From contig JAFDEI010000065.1 of NCBI GenBank assembly GCA_019310425.1, positions 1-36,325 of the forward strand: DNA of 36,325 nt. The letters are read 5' to 3'. Origin of the DNA: Deltaproteobacteria bacterium. Its GTDB lineage: Bacteria; Myxococcota_A; UBA9160; SMWR01. Position 1 is the stretch's first letter; each line of letters starts with the position of its first letter. The notes below the pieces were generated by a model that was not told the origin of the DNA, made no database searches, and worked only from the letters and a program-made list of their open reading frames with translations. This document shows positions 16,297-25,052 of this stretch, piece after piece. The translations under genes were made by a program, and so were the position numbers.

Positions 16297-17900
16297 CGGT
16301 GCGCCGCTGCGAAAGCCAGTGAAAGGGCCAGTCCCAGCAGATACGGTGCGGGCAGTGCGGGGACCGGGAGGTAGCTACAGACGTTCGCGACATGGGTGCC
16401 CCAATCGGAGCCTGCGACCGTCGAAGACCATACGAACTCGGATGCGAGCCAGAAACAATCATCGCTCGGGTCGATCACGACGGCAGCATAGTCGCCCCAA
16501 CGATCGGGATTGTCCGACCGAAAGCTGTCGTAGAAACCGTCGCTCAGGCGTTGCGCGATGGGGTCACGAAAGCTGCCTGCAGAGTCGCTCGCGGCGCGTG
16601 TGGCGTAGTACATATTCGGGCACTCGGTCGCCGACGACTGGGTGTAGACGATCGCCGCGTCACCGGCTGCGTTCACGTTGAGCGAGGGCAGGTAGGTCCA
16701 GGCGTCGGTCCCGGTACCGTCGAGGTAGCCAGCTTGGGTGACCGACGGATTCGAGAGCGGGTAGCCGTTGCTGGCGATCTGCTGCCAGACGACTTCGGTT
16801 TCGCCGTCCTCGTCCGGGTCGGACGTGAGTGTCAACCAGATCTGGCCATCCCGGTAGACCGCGCTTTGCACGCGAGCGCTGAGTGTGGCGACGTCCGGCT
16901 GGACCTGGTCGCATTGGTCCGCACCGTCGTTGGCCGGGTAGAGTCCGCCCGACCAGGGGAAGGTGTTCGTCGTCGCCGTTGGTGCGGAGGGATGCCCCGA
17001 GACCGCGAACAGCCGGTAGCTGCTCGCATCGATTCGGGAGATCAGGTAGAAGGCACCATTGCTGGTCGCGGCGAATACATGGGCGGGCTGCGTCGTCGCC
17101 ACATCGATCGAGCTGGCGTCATAGTCGAGGTCGCTGTAGCCGTAGATGCCGGCCAGCAGATCGGCTTTGTCGAAGACCCGGATCTTCATCCCCTTGAATG
17201 CGGAGGCGGTGAATGTGAAGAGGTTGGTCGTGACGAACAACGCGGAGGCATCGGCTCCGATGCCCGGGTAGTCGGCCCAGGTGCTGGTTCCCCCGACTGT
17301 CGTGACCGCGCTTCCGGACAGGAACGTCCAGTCGCTCGCCAGGTCGTCGGGGGCGCCATCGAACGAGACCGCGATGTGGATCACGCTGAGGCCCGGCGTA
17401 CTGCTCTTGCCCTCGAGCGCCACGATGAAGAAGCGATCGGAATGCTGGTCGTAGAGAACTTTCGGATCGAAGACGTCAGCGCCGAACATGCTACCGAGCG
17501 ACAGCGGAGAAACGACCGGGTTGCCGTGCTTGTCCCAGATTCCGGCGCTCAGGTTGGTGACCATCACGACGCGACCCGTCGACCCGTAACCGCGGCCAAC
17601 CGCGATGTGGGTGTCGGGAGGCGTAATGCTGACCGTCGTGTTGATGATCCCGTCGAACGCGAGACGGGGGGCGTCGCTCGCGCCGCCCGCTGCTGCCAGG
17701 GGCGTCGGCGCGCCAGCCCGGAGCGCAGTGGGCGCCTCGCCGACACGCGCGGGAGCGTCGATCGCCGGTTCAAGCGGTCGCGCCACCCCCGAACCGCCCG
17801 AGGGAAGCGGCGGCGGGTCGCGCAGCTCGCCGGAATCGCTGGGATTCGCGCATAGCAAGAAGGCTGAGCAGAGAATCGTCGGGAGGGCGAGCCGATTCAT
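16227..17900 (-). CDS. Secreted beta-rich (propeller-like) protein with a C-terminal membrane segment
   Basis: A 557-residue exported protein. It has a signal peptide (LALPTILCSAFLLCAN), a low-complexity Pro/Ala/Gly linker to about residue 75, then a long region of beta strands with repeated W/Y/D motifs (PPDTHIAVG, DPKVLYDQHSDRFFIVAL, WADYPGIGADASALFVTTN, RWGDYAAVVIDPSDDCFWLASEF). The PDTxxAVG / DPKVxYD pattern is typical of propeller-like surface proteins. Near the end VPALPAPYLLGLALSLAFAAAHRY looks like a sorting tail (short VPxLP motif, hydrophobic helix, basic residue), but about 20 further residues follow it and overlap the small lipoprotein gene. No active site is seen. It lies 103 bp downstream of the amidase gene on the same strand. 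Confidence 0.75.
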   Translation of the reverse strand: MNRLALPTILCSAFLLCANPSDSGELRDPPPLPSGGSGVARPLEPAIDAPARVGEAPTALRAGAPTPLAAAGGASDAPRLAFDGIINTTVSITPPDTHIAVGRGYGSTGRVVMVTNLSAGIWDKHGNPVVSPLSLGSMFGADVFDPKVLYDQHSDRFFIVALEGKSSTPGLSVIHIAVSFDGAPDDLASDWTFLSGSAVTTVGGTSTWADYPGIGADASALFVTTNLFTFTASAFKGMKIRVFDKADLLAGIYGYSDLDYDASSIDVATTQPAHVFAATSNGAFYLISRIDASSYRLFAVSGHPSAPTATTNTFPWSGGLYPANDGADQCDQVQPDVATLSARVQSAVYRDGQIWLTLTSDPDEDGETEVVWQQIASNGYPLSNPSVTQAGYLDGTGTDAWTYLPSLNVNAAGDAAIVYTQSSATECPNMYYATRAASDSAGSFRDPIAQRLSDGFYDSFRSDNPDRWGDYAAVVIDPSDDCFWLASEFVWSSTVAGSDWGTHVANVCSYLPVPALPAPYLLGLALSLAFAAAHRYSPRGTSRHPLARMQSSSCARE

Positions 17901-18003
17901 TCAGGAGGTCTCTCGGTCTCCGTTCAAGGATGAGTCCCTACGAGTCTATCACGGGCCCCGGGTTCTCTGGACTTGCGCAGGAGTTGCGCGGAGCCTGCCG
18001 AGG

Positions 18004-19467
18004 CTACCCGGCAACCTGAGAGCCGGACCAGTGGGCGGGGCGCCGGTCTGCCCACGGCTGTGCCTGCTCGAGTTGCGCGGCGATGCGCAGCAACACGTCC
18101 TCGCGCGCCGATGCGGCAACGAACTGAAGTCCGATCGGCAATCCGTTTTCACTCCACGCCAACGGCAATGAGATTGCGGGCTGCCCGGTGACATTGAATT
18201 GTGGTGTAAATGAAATCAACCCGAAAATCTTCTCTTCGGCGCTTCGGCCATCATCGCTGATGCCGCGGAGTTCGCCGATTCGGGGTGGTGGGGTCGCAAG
18301 GGTGGGGGTTACGAGCAGGTCGAAGCCGCCGGCCCACCATGCGGCCATACGGCGCGACCAGGCGTGGAGCCAATCGGCGTTCGCGAGGTATTGATTGGCG
18401 GAAAGCTCACGTCCACGCTGTGCAATCGACCAGGTGCCGGGCTCCACGTCTTCGGCAAGAATGGGCCGGCCGATCTCTTCGCCCCAGTAGTCGAGCGCCT
18501 TCGCGGTCCAGCAGCCGACCACGACCGAAAATCCTGCGACGAGTCGGATGTGCTCATCGAGCGCGTCCGGGTGCGCAATCGACACATCGTGGCCGAGGGA
18601 TTCGAGTAGACGTCCGGTTGCCTCGACCGCGCCCACGCACTCGGCGTCGCAATCCGGTGCGCCCGCCGGCGACCGCGTCATCAGCCCGATCCGAAGCCGG
18701 CCGGGTTCTCGAGTGAGTTCGTCCACGTAGGCGCGGATCGGTGGCCGTGCGGTATAGGGGTCGCCGGGCATCTCCCCCGCCACTGCGTCGAGCAGCCCCG
18801 CGGTATCGCGCACGCTTCTGGAGACGACATGAGAGATCACCAGGCCGTCCCAGTAATCGCCGTATTCGGGGCCCAACGACACTCGTCCCCGGGAAGGTTT
18901 CAGCCCGACGAGTCCACACTCGCTGGCAGGAACGCGGATCGATCCGCCGCCGTCGCTCGCATGCGCGGCGGGCACCATCCCGGCTGCGACGGCCGCGGCG
19001 GAGCCGCCGCTCGATCCTCCCGTCGAGTACTCGGTATTCCACGGGTTCCGGCTCGGGCCGTAGGCATCGGGCTCGGTCGTCACCTGGAGCCCGAGTTCCG
19101 GCGTATTCGTCTTGCCCACGGTGACCAGCCCCGCATCGCGATACTTTTCGGTCAGATAGCTCGAGTGCCCGGGGCGATAGTCCGCCTGCTTGAGGAACGC
19201 CATGCCCGCGTGAAATGGTTCCCCAGCGCTGAGTGCGTCGAGGTCCTTGAGCAGGAACGGTACCCCTCGGAACGGACCGTCGGGGAGTGCGGCATCGGCG
19301 GCGCTGCGGGCTGCTTCGAACAGCGGTGTAATGACCGCGTTGAGGGGACCGTTGAGTTTCTCGATACGCGCGATGGCGCCATCCACGAGTTCGCGGGGCG
19401 AAACCCGCCCTTCCCGCACCCAGCGGGCGGCTTCCGTGGCATCCAGAGCGGCGAGTTCATCCGACAT
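18004..19467 (-). CDS. Amidase-signature family hydrolase
   Basis: A 487-residue cytoplasmic enzyme. The amidase-signature triad is complete: Lys74 in FLLKDLD, cis-Ser152 in GGSSGGSA and nucleophile Ser176 in [10 protein letters not shown], with the 24-residue spacing between the two serines that is standard for the family. Such enzymes hydrolyse carboxamides; overall similarity in motif context ([18 protein letters not shown]) is to 6-aminohexanoate-cyclic-dimer hydrolase-like or general amidases rather than GatA, and no GatB/C is nearby. No signal peptide. It is 87 bp downstream of the TMTC-like gene and upstream of the beta-rich secreted gene; functional linkage is not evident. Substrate cannot be predicted. 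Confidence 0.92.
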   Translation of the reverse strand: MSDELAALDATEAARWVREGRVSPRELVDGAIARIEKLNGPLNAVITPLFEAARSAADAALPDGPFRGVPFLLKDLDALSAGEPFHAGMAFLKQADYRPGHSSYLTEKYRDAGLVTVGKTNTPELGLQVTTEPDAYGPSRNPWNTEYSTGGSSGGSAAAVAAGMVPAAHASDGGGSIRVPASECGLVGLKPSRGRVSLGPEYGDYWDGLVISHVVSRSVRDTAGLLDAVAGEMPGDPYTARPPIRAYVDELTREPGRLRIGLMTRSPAGAPDCDAECVGAVEATGRLLESLGHDVSIAHPDALDEHIRLVAGFSVVVGCWTAKALDYWGEEIGRPILAEDVEPGTWSIAQRGRELSANQYLANADWLHAWSRRMAAWWAGGFDLLVTPTLATPPPRIGELRGISDDGRSAEEKIFGLISFTPQFNVTGQPAISLPLAWSENGLPIGLQFVAASAREDVLLRIAAQLEQAQPWADRRPAHWSGSQVAG

Positions 19468-19554
19468 GATGTGGCGTCCTCGTGACGTCGACCGGGCCCC
19501 AGTCTAGCCCGACCGCGCTCGACCGCGCTCGGCCGATCGAACCTTGGGGTCGGA

Positions 19555-19935
19555 TCAGCCGGCGGCTTTCGAACGGCGCCTGGCCTCGTGGCGTGCCCGG
19601 ATCGCGGCCGCACGTTTCTCCGCCGCCCCCGCCTCGGCGTGGTTGCCGAGTCGTCGCTCGACGACGGCCAGGTTTTCAAACGCCAACAGGTTGTCGGGGT
19701 CCAGCTCGACGGCGCGGCGGAGATCCGAGACCGCGGCCTGATTCTGCCCGAGTGCAGCCAGCAGGGTTCCACGATCGACCCTTGCCTTGGCGAAGTCCGG
19801 AACGATCTCGATCACCCGCCCCATCCGCTCGATACCGATCGGGTAGCGGCCGGTACGGATCGCGATCTCGCCGAGCGTGAGCCACATGCCCGTGTTTGCA
19901 GCGCTTCGTGGTAGAGAAGCTCCTCGTTCTGCCAC
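19555..19935 (-). CDS. TPR tail of the TMTC-like membrane protein (shifted frame)
   Basis: The useful part begins at NTGMWLTLGEIAIRTGRY. It continues as two to three tetratricopeptide repeats (FAKARVDRGTLLAALGQ, AAVSDLRRAVELDPDN, LLAFENLAVVERRLGNH) and ends in a basic tail. This is the expected C-terminus of the upstream membrane protein, whose frame ends in EALQT and is one base out. Adding one A in the CAAAC at about 19895-19897 (minus-strand sense) joins the two as EALQ-NTGMWL. I do not think this is an independent gene: there is no Shine-Dalgarno at its nominal start, and its first 14 residues are not TPR-like. Confidence 0.7.
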   Translation of the reverse strand: MAERGASLPRSAANTGMWLTLGEIAIRTGRYPIGIERMGRVIEIVPDFAKARVDRGTLLAALGQNQAAVSDLRRAVELDPDNLLAFENLAVVERRLGNHAEAGAAEKRAAAIRARHEARRRSKAAG

Positions 19936-21224
19936 TCCTGTGCTCGCTCGAAGCTCATGCTGCCCAGCACGGCGATCGGAATGGCGCTGATCGCCAGGAT
20001 TCGCTGGTTGCTGGAGAAGCGGCCCTCACCCGCGCGGGCGACGAGCGCAGCCAGTGCCAGGCCGATCGCCCAGCAGATCCCTATCGACGGCAGGTAGAAC
20101 AAGCGCTCGGCCAGCATCGTTCCGATCAGAAAGGCCGAATTGGCGACGATCGAGTACGGAGCGAAGAAGGCTGCCGCCGCGACCGCAAGGAGTGGTCGAC
20201 GTCGAATGGCCGCGAGTGCTCCCACGACCAGCGTGGCGCCGATCGCGAACGGCAACCAGAACCACGGGTTGGTTGCGGCTCGGATCACTGGAAGGCTGTC
20301 GAACGAGTAATCGGGCGACAGCGGATTGGGCCACGCGAAGATGCGCAGATAGTGTCCGAAGATCGACGAGGCGGTCAACAGTCGGACGGAGAGATCTTCC
20401 CCGACCATCGGATTCGCGACGCTGTTGAAACTGGCATCACTACTGGGCAGCAGGCTCCCGAGCACTGCGACACGGGTGATCAGGTAGGCAGCCACCACGA
20501 TCGCCACGGTTGCGGTCGCGGCGAAGGCGGTTCGGCGATTCCCAGCCCGGTCGACCACCAGCCATTCAACCACCGCGATCACGGGAATCGCGGCGAGGGC
20601 GCTCTCCTTCGAAAAGGCGCCAACCGCGATACAGCCACCGAGGCCCAGCAGGCCGCCGACACTAGGCGACTCGGCGGCCCGTACGCGAACCCAGAAATAG
20701 ACCCCGCCCGTTATCGCAAAAGCCGCCAGCATTTCGGCGCGGCCGACGATCGGAGCGATTGCATCTAGGTGGATCGGGTGCACGGCGAATAGTGCAGCCG
20801 CCAAGGCAGCGGCACTCTCGGAGAGGCGGATCGCCCGTCCGGCGAACAACACCGACACGGTGACGAGCGCGTGCAGCAACCAGTTCACTGCGTGGTAGTG
20901 CCCGGGCGCCGGGCCGAGCAAGGCGCGCTCGACCGCGTAGCTGCTGACGACCAGCGGGCGGTACTCGTTCAGGCGCTCGGACGAGCCCCAATAGCTCGTC
21001 GACCAGATCTTCTCGAGCTGTACCTCGTTGACGCGTACGCTGTCTTCGACGATGGGGTGGTCGTCGAATACGAAATCGACGAACAGGACCGGCGCGTTTG
21101 CGAGCAACGCGATGATGGCGACCGTCCAGGCGGCGAGATCGTTGCGGAGCCGCTTCGGCAAGACCGCCTTCGCGTCACGCCCACCGGGTGTCTCGATTTC
21201 CTGCTGTGTACGATTCTGGCTCAT
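19812..21224 (-). CDS. TMTC-like polytopic membrane protein (putative GT-C glycosyltransferase), frameshifted before its TPR tail
   Basis: Start taken at ATG 21224 (MSQNRTQQEIE); the open frame to 21353 has no family character. A first helix is followed by an extracytoplasmic loop with FVFDDHPIVEDS, whose paired aspartates match the catalytic loop of GT-C enzymes of the TMTC/DUF1736 type. NEYRPLVVSSYAVE, HAVNWLLHALVTV and AVHPIHLDAIAPIVGRAEML, all hallmarks of that family, come next. About ten helices are present. In TMTC-like proteins the membrane part transfers a sugar from a polyprenyl carrier and the C-terminal TPRs bind the acceptor. The frame is lost at about 19896, just where the TPRs should start, so the literal product ends in 25 unrelated residues. 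Confidence 0.8.
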   Translation of the reverse strand: MSQNRTQQEIETPGGRDAKAVLPKRLRNDLAAWTVAIIALLANAPVLFVDFVFDDHPIVEDSVRVNEVQLEKIWSTSYWGSSERLNEYRPLVVSSYAVERALLGPAPGHYHAVNWLLHALVTVSVLFAGRAIRLSESAAALAAALFAVHPIHLDAIAPIVGRAEMLAAFAITGGVYFWVRVRAAESPSVGGLLGLGGCIAVGAFSKESALAAIPVIAVVEWLVVDRAGNRRTAFAATATVAIVVAAYLITRVAVLGSLLPSSDASFNSVANPMVGEDLSVRLLTASSIFGHYLRIFAWPNPLSPDYSFDSLPVIRAATNPWFWLPFAIGATLVVGALAAIRRRPLLAVAAAAFFAPYSIVANSAFLIGTMLAERLFYLPSIGICWAIGLALAALVARAGEGRFSSNQRILAISAIPIAVLGSMSFERAQEWQNEELLYHEALQTRACGSRSARSRSVPAATRSVSSGWGG

Positions 21225-21384
21225 TGTCGAGAACGGCTCCAGCAGTGAACGGGGGCAGGTTATCAAAATCGGGCGCACTTCCGGTTGTGCGTGCGCTGCG
21301 GTCGTACGGGCCGGGCGGTATGTTCTGGCGAAGGCAGTTCGGGGAATTCCCATTCAGCGCAGAGAATCCAGCGGATCCAAGCCG

Positions 21385-23061
21385 GTTGTAGAGCGTAGGT
21401 GGACTTTTTGGGCGATTGTCGGCCTTGCGGCTGTCGTCGGGGTCTACCTCACGCGTTGCTGGCTGTTCTGGGAACACCAGAACGACGACGCCTTCATCAC
21501 GTTTCGCTACAGCCGTTTTCTTGCGACCGGGCGTGGTCCGTTCTTCAACGTCGGCGAGCAGGTCGAAGGCTATACGAATTTCCTGCTGATGGTGATGTTG
21601 GCGCCCGTTTTCCGACTGGGCGGGGAGGGGGCGGTACCGTTGGTCGCGAAGTCCATCGGCGTCGCCGCCGGTGTCGGCAGCCTGCTACTGACCTGGGCGC
21701 TGACGAGGCGACTGTTCCAGGGTCATCCGACGCTCGCACGCTCGGCGAGCGTGCTCGGTGTCTCCGCCGCGGCATTGGTTGCAGCCTCGCCCGCGTACGC
21801 GTTGAACAGCACCAGCGGTCTCGAGACCACGATGTTCGGGTTCCTGTTGATGCTCGGCGTAACAGCCTCTCTCCGCGCCGAGGCGAGGGGACGGTGGTGC
21901 GGAGCGGGCTTGGCGTTCGCCGCGATGGTATTGACGCGACCCGAGGGAAGCTATCTGTTCGCGTGCGCCTGGCTCTCCCTCGCCGCGGCGTTGCGGCTTC
22001 GAAGCACGCCCGAAGGTGGTGATGCCGAGGGCGTGCTGCGGCACTTGGCGATGCGCCGCCTGTTGCTCGACGGGATGATCGTCACAGGGGTCTTTGCGGC
22101 GCAGCTCGCGTTCCGGATGGCGGTCTACGAGGGTGAATGGTTGCCGAACACCTATTACGCGAAGTCGGGCGGATTCTGGAAGATCGACGCCTGGAGCTAC
22201 GTCCGGCCGGGGATCATCGAGCCGTTCCTCGGAGTCGTCGGCGTCGCGCTCGCAATTCCGGGGGCGGTGCTGACGGTTCGACGCGTCTCCGAGTCGCTGG
22301 TGTTGTTCGTGGTTGCGTTCGCGGGCGCGCTCCTGCCGTTCATTACCGGCCCTGGATGGATGATCGGTTGGCGACTATCGATGCCGTACCTGCCGTTGAT
22401 GGCCTGTGCGGTCGCGGTTGGCTGGTCGGCCGGATTCGCGCGGCTCCTGCCACGGGCAACGAGATTCGCTCCACTGGTGGTCACTGCAAGTGCGCTCTTC
22501 GTCGGCATTGCGCAGTTGCCGATGCAACGCGACTTCGCCGAGACAGTTGTGATTCGCTCGAGCGGCTACGACCAGGGCCATCGCGCGTTGGCCGAATGGT
22601 TGCGCGGCGGGGCAGCCAATCCGGGCGACCGGATTGCGTTGATGGACATCGGCATCGTCGGATATCTCTGCGATGAGCAGGCCATTATCGACATCAGCGG
22701 GCTCACCGACCGCTTCATCGCGAAGTCCGAAGGGTCCTTCCTGCGCAAGCGATACGATCCGGAGTACGTGTTGGCGAAGAAACCGCGTTTCGTGGTGCTG
22801 GCCGTGACGGCACCCGGTTGGTACTACCAACCGCCGCCGAAGGACACGGTGTTCCAGTTCTGGACCCGAGTCGAAAGGCGGTTGTATCGTGACGAGCGAT
22901 TCCAGGCCCGCTATGTGCATCGCAGCACAGAACCTTCGGAGACCGATGATTGGCGAGAGCGTCTCCGAAAGCGGAGGGGCGCCGTCGGAATCTTCGAGCA
23001 CAGCCACCCCGGTCACTACTACTTGCTGCTCGTGTTCGAGGCGGAATCGGAAGCGGCGTAG
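21385..23061 (+). CDS. GT-C family membrane glycosyltransferase-like protein
   Basis: The frame contains about ten transmembrane helices and the catalytic-loop motif NDDAFITFRYSR, followed by GEQVEGYTNFLL. This is a combination typical of lipid-linked-sugar transferases of the ArnT/PMT type (GT-C). A soluble C-terminal domain of about 180 residues (GDRIALMDIGIVGYL, DISGLTDRFIA) follows; it resembles the periplasmic part of related proteins. The start is not determined. The family-like sequence begins near 21394 (RRWTFWAIVG), but there is no ATG, GTG or TTG in frame close by; the frame is open back to 21028 across the divergent TMTC gene. 21385 is a conservative left limit, and a small indel near the N-terminus is possible. 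It is divergent from the TMTC-like gene and followed by the sulfatase-fold gene, suggesting envelope glycan modification. Confidence 0.75.
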   Translation, partial: VVERRWTFWAIVGLAAVVGVYLTRCWLFWEHQNDDAFITFRYSRFLATGRGPFFNVGEQVEGYTNFLLMVMLAPVFRLGGEGAVPLVAKSIGVAAGVGSLLLTWALTRRLFQGHPTLARSASVLGVSAAALVAASPAYALNSTSGLETTMFGFLLMLGVTASLRAEARGRWCGAGLAFAAMVLTRPEGSYLFACAWLSLAAALRLRSTPEGGDAEGVLRHLAMRRLLLDGMIVTGVFAAQLAFRMAVYEGEWLPNTYYAKSGGFWKIDAWSYVRPGIIEPFLGVVGVALAIPGAVLTVRRVSESLVLFVVAFAGALLPFITGPGWMIGWRLSMPYLPLMACAVAVGWSAGFARLLPRATRFAPLVVTASALFVGIAQLPMQRDFAETVVIRSSGYDQGHRALAEWLRGGAANPGDRIALMDIGIVGYLCDEQAIIDISGLTDRFIAKSEGSFLRKRYDPEYVLAKKPRFVVLAVTAPGWYYQPPPKDTVFQFWTRVERRLYRDERFQARYVHRSTEPSETDDWRERLRKRRGAVGIFEHSHPGHYYLLLVFEAESEAA

Positions 23062-23173
23062 ACGATCTTCCGGCTCGTGCTGCGCCGGAAGGATGAACGG
23101 CCTGTGATACCTTTGCGCGTGATGGGACCGTTCGGCACGATGCGGCGAGCACCCGCGAATCACGGCATCACTG

Positions 23174-25045
23174 ATGGCAGCTGAAATGCACGCGGCCGGG
23201 GATCGATGGACCCACCCGACACCGCGCCAATGGCCGCTGTTCGCCGTGCTCGCGGCCTACTTCCACGTTCTGATGGAATGGCTGTTCTTCGCCACGAAAC
23301 CATCCTTTCTGAGCTTGCTCGGCTTCGAGCAGCAGGTCGCCGCGCTCTTCGGGACTGCCGCAATGATTGCGATTCCCGCTGCGATTCCACCACTCGCGAT
23401 CGCAGCTTGCGCTCGTTGGGGTCCGGCGTGGGTTTCGGGGCGCTCTCTCGCGGTCGTCGGCCTGTCGTCAGCAGCAGGCGTGTTGGCGGCGTCCTTCTTC
23501 CTGCTGATCGACAACTTCAGCTACACCGTCTTTCACTTCGGCGTGTTGACGACGGCTGGTCCGCTGCGTTGGGGGTACGCATTTCTCTTCGCCGCGTTGT
23601 TCGCCGCTGTGCTGCGACGGATGCTGCGAATCCGAATGACGACCACCGCCGAGCGTGGGCTTCGGAGACTCGCTCAGGCGCTGCTACTCGTGTCCTGCTT
23701 CACCGGGATCGTGCAGTACGCGGTGAGTTCGGGATATGACGCGGAGCAACCGTCCGTGGTGCAACATGGCGGGCGGATGCCGAATGTCCTGCTGCTCGCG
23801 AGCGACGGGGTCGAAGCGTCGCATATGTCCGCCTATGGAGCGGAACGAGACACGACGCCGTACATCACGTCTTTGAAGAGTCGTGCGCTGGTCGCGGAGA
23901 ATGCGTTCCCGAATGCGACCGTGACGGCGGGTTCGGTGGTCGCGATGCTGACCAGCAAGCTCCCCACCCACACGCGGCTCTACCATTACGAGAACATTCT
24001 CACGGGCCGGGATTCGTACGAGCACCTGCCCGGCCTTCTGCGCGATGCCGGCTATCGCTCGATCCACGTCAGCCACTTCTTGTGGGCCGACCCGACCGCG
24101 CTGCCCAGACCATGGAACATGCAAAACGCATTCGACGAATACGAGGGGCTCGGAACTCTGCCACCCGAACTCGCGATCGCGTATTCGGCGAATGTGTATT
24201 TCTTCGCGCAACTCGTCGAGCGCGTCCTGGAGCGAATGCGCCATTCGGTCGGGATCGGGCGGGAACAGCGGAAGTTCGAACAGTTGCTCTCGGCAGGTGG
24301 AACGACCGATTCGGATCGCATCGATGTGACGCTCGACTTCATGGAGGCATCGGAGCGGCCGACCTTCGCGCATCTTCACCTGATGGCGACCCATGAGCCG
24401 TACCGCCCACGCAAGGCGTTCTTCAGTGGTGGTACGACGAAGCTCGAGCGGACGATGGACGCTTACGACAGCACGATTCGGACCTTCGACGAGCACGTCG
24501 AGACGATCGTCGAGCGGCTGAGAGCGAGCGGACGGCTCGAGAACACGATCATCGTGCTGAGCAGTGACCACGGTCGCAGATGGGCCTTCGGTCGAATACC
24601 ACTGATGTTCTTGTTCCCGGGCGGGGCGCATCGCGGCGTCATTCGTGCGAATGTCTCGCTGCTCGATGTCGCACCGACCTTGCTCGACTTTCTCGGAATG
24701 CCCATTCCGGCCTGGATGGAGGGGCAAAGCCTGTTGGCGGGTGTTCCCGATCGGCTGCGGCAGATCCAATCGGTGCGCGTGTCGACTCTGGCGAAGGCCC
24801 CCTATCCAATGGTTGCCGGGATCGCTCTGACGGTCTGTAATCGCACCGTCTGGTTCGCGCCGCGGAAGGCGCCCAACAAGGTGGAATGGGTCGAAGGGCA
24901 CACCGATCCGTGCCGCCCGGGAGCCCTTCCGGATCCGGCGAAGGCGCTCGCGATGATCGTCTACGACCTCGAGCGCAGCGGCTATGACGTCTCCCATCTA
25001 CGCAGCCGCAGTCCGTCGCGGCGGCCCGACAAGCCGGGCGGGTAG
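23174..25045 (+). CDS. Membrane-anchored sulfatase/phosphotransferase-fold enzyme
   Basis: The N-terminal 190 residues hold four or five transmembrane helices. An extracytoplasmic alkaline-phosphatase-superfamily domain starts at NVLLLASDGVEASHMSAYGA, whose Asp is the first metal ligand. The nucleophile position falls in FPNATVTAGSVVAM, so a Thr or Ser rather than a formylglycine Cys. That points to a phosphoethanolamine- or phosphoglycerol-transferase-like reaction, or an arylsulfatase-fold enzyme of unknown type, rather than a classical sulfatase. HLMATHEPY and SSDHGRRWAFG give further metal ligands, and the end matches LDVAPTLLDFLGMPIPAWMEGQSLL. The segment after SSDHG is short compared with classical sulfatases. 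It starts at ATG 23174, 112 bp after the GT-C gene, on the same strand and probably in one unit. Confidence 0.85.
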   Translation: MAAEMHAAGDRWTHPTPRQWPLFAVLAAYFHVLMEWLFFATKPSFLSLLGFEQQVAALFGTAAMIAIPAAIPPLAIAACARWGPAWVSGRSLAVVGLSSAAGVLAASFFLLIDNFSYTVFHFGVLTTAGPLRWGYAFLFAALFAAVLRRMLRIRMTTTAERGLRRLAQALLLVSCFTGIVQYAVSSGYDAEQPSVVQHGGRMPNVLLLASDGVEASHMSAYGAERDTTPYITSLKSRALVAENAFPNATVTAGSVVAMLTSKLPTHTRLYHYENILTGRDSYEHLPGLLRDAGYRSIHVSHFLWADPTALPRPWNMQNAFDEYEGLGTLPPELAIAYSANVYFFAQLVERVLERMRHSVGIGREQRKFEQLLSAGGTTDSDRIDVTLDFMEASERPTFAHLHLMATHEPYRPRKAFFSGGTTKLERTMDAYDSTIRTFDEHVETIVERLRASGRLENTIIVLSSDHGRRWAFGRIPLMFLFPGGAHRGVIRANVSLLDVAPTLLDFLGMPIPAWMEGQSLLAGVPDRLRQIQSVRVSTLAKAPYPMVAGIALTVCNRTVWFAPRKAPNKVEWVEGHTDPCRPGALPDPAKALAMIVYDLERSGYDVSHLRSRSPSRRPDKPGG

Positions 25046-25052
25046 CTCGTCG

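Noticed and set aside
16392-17855. 487-residue plus-strand frame across the secreted beta-rich gene
   Set aside because: Antisense shadow; the minus strand has a signal peptide and propeller-like motifs.
19885-19905. Programmed frameshift in the TMTC-like gene
   Set aside because: CAAACAC is not a classical slippery heptamer, and the shift fits a simple single-base loss in an A run.
25024-25039. GCCCG/CGGGC hairpin at the end of the sulfatase-fold gene as a terminator
   Set aside because: Only five pairs, inside the coding sequence and with no T tract.
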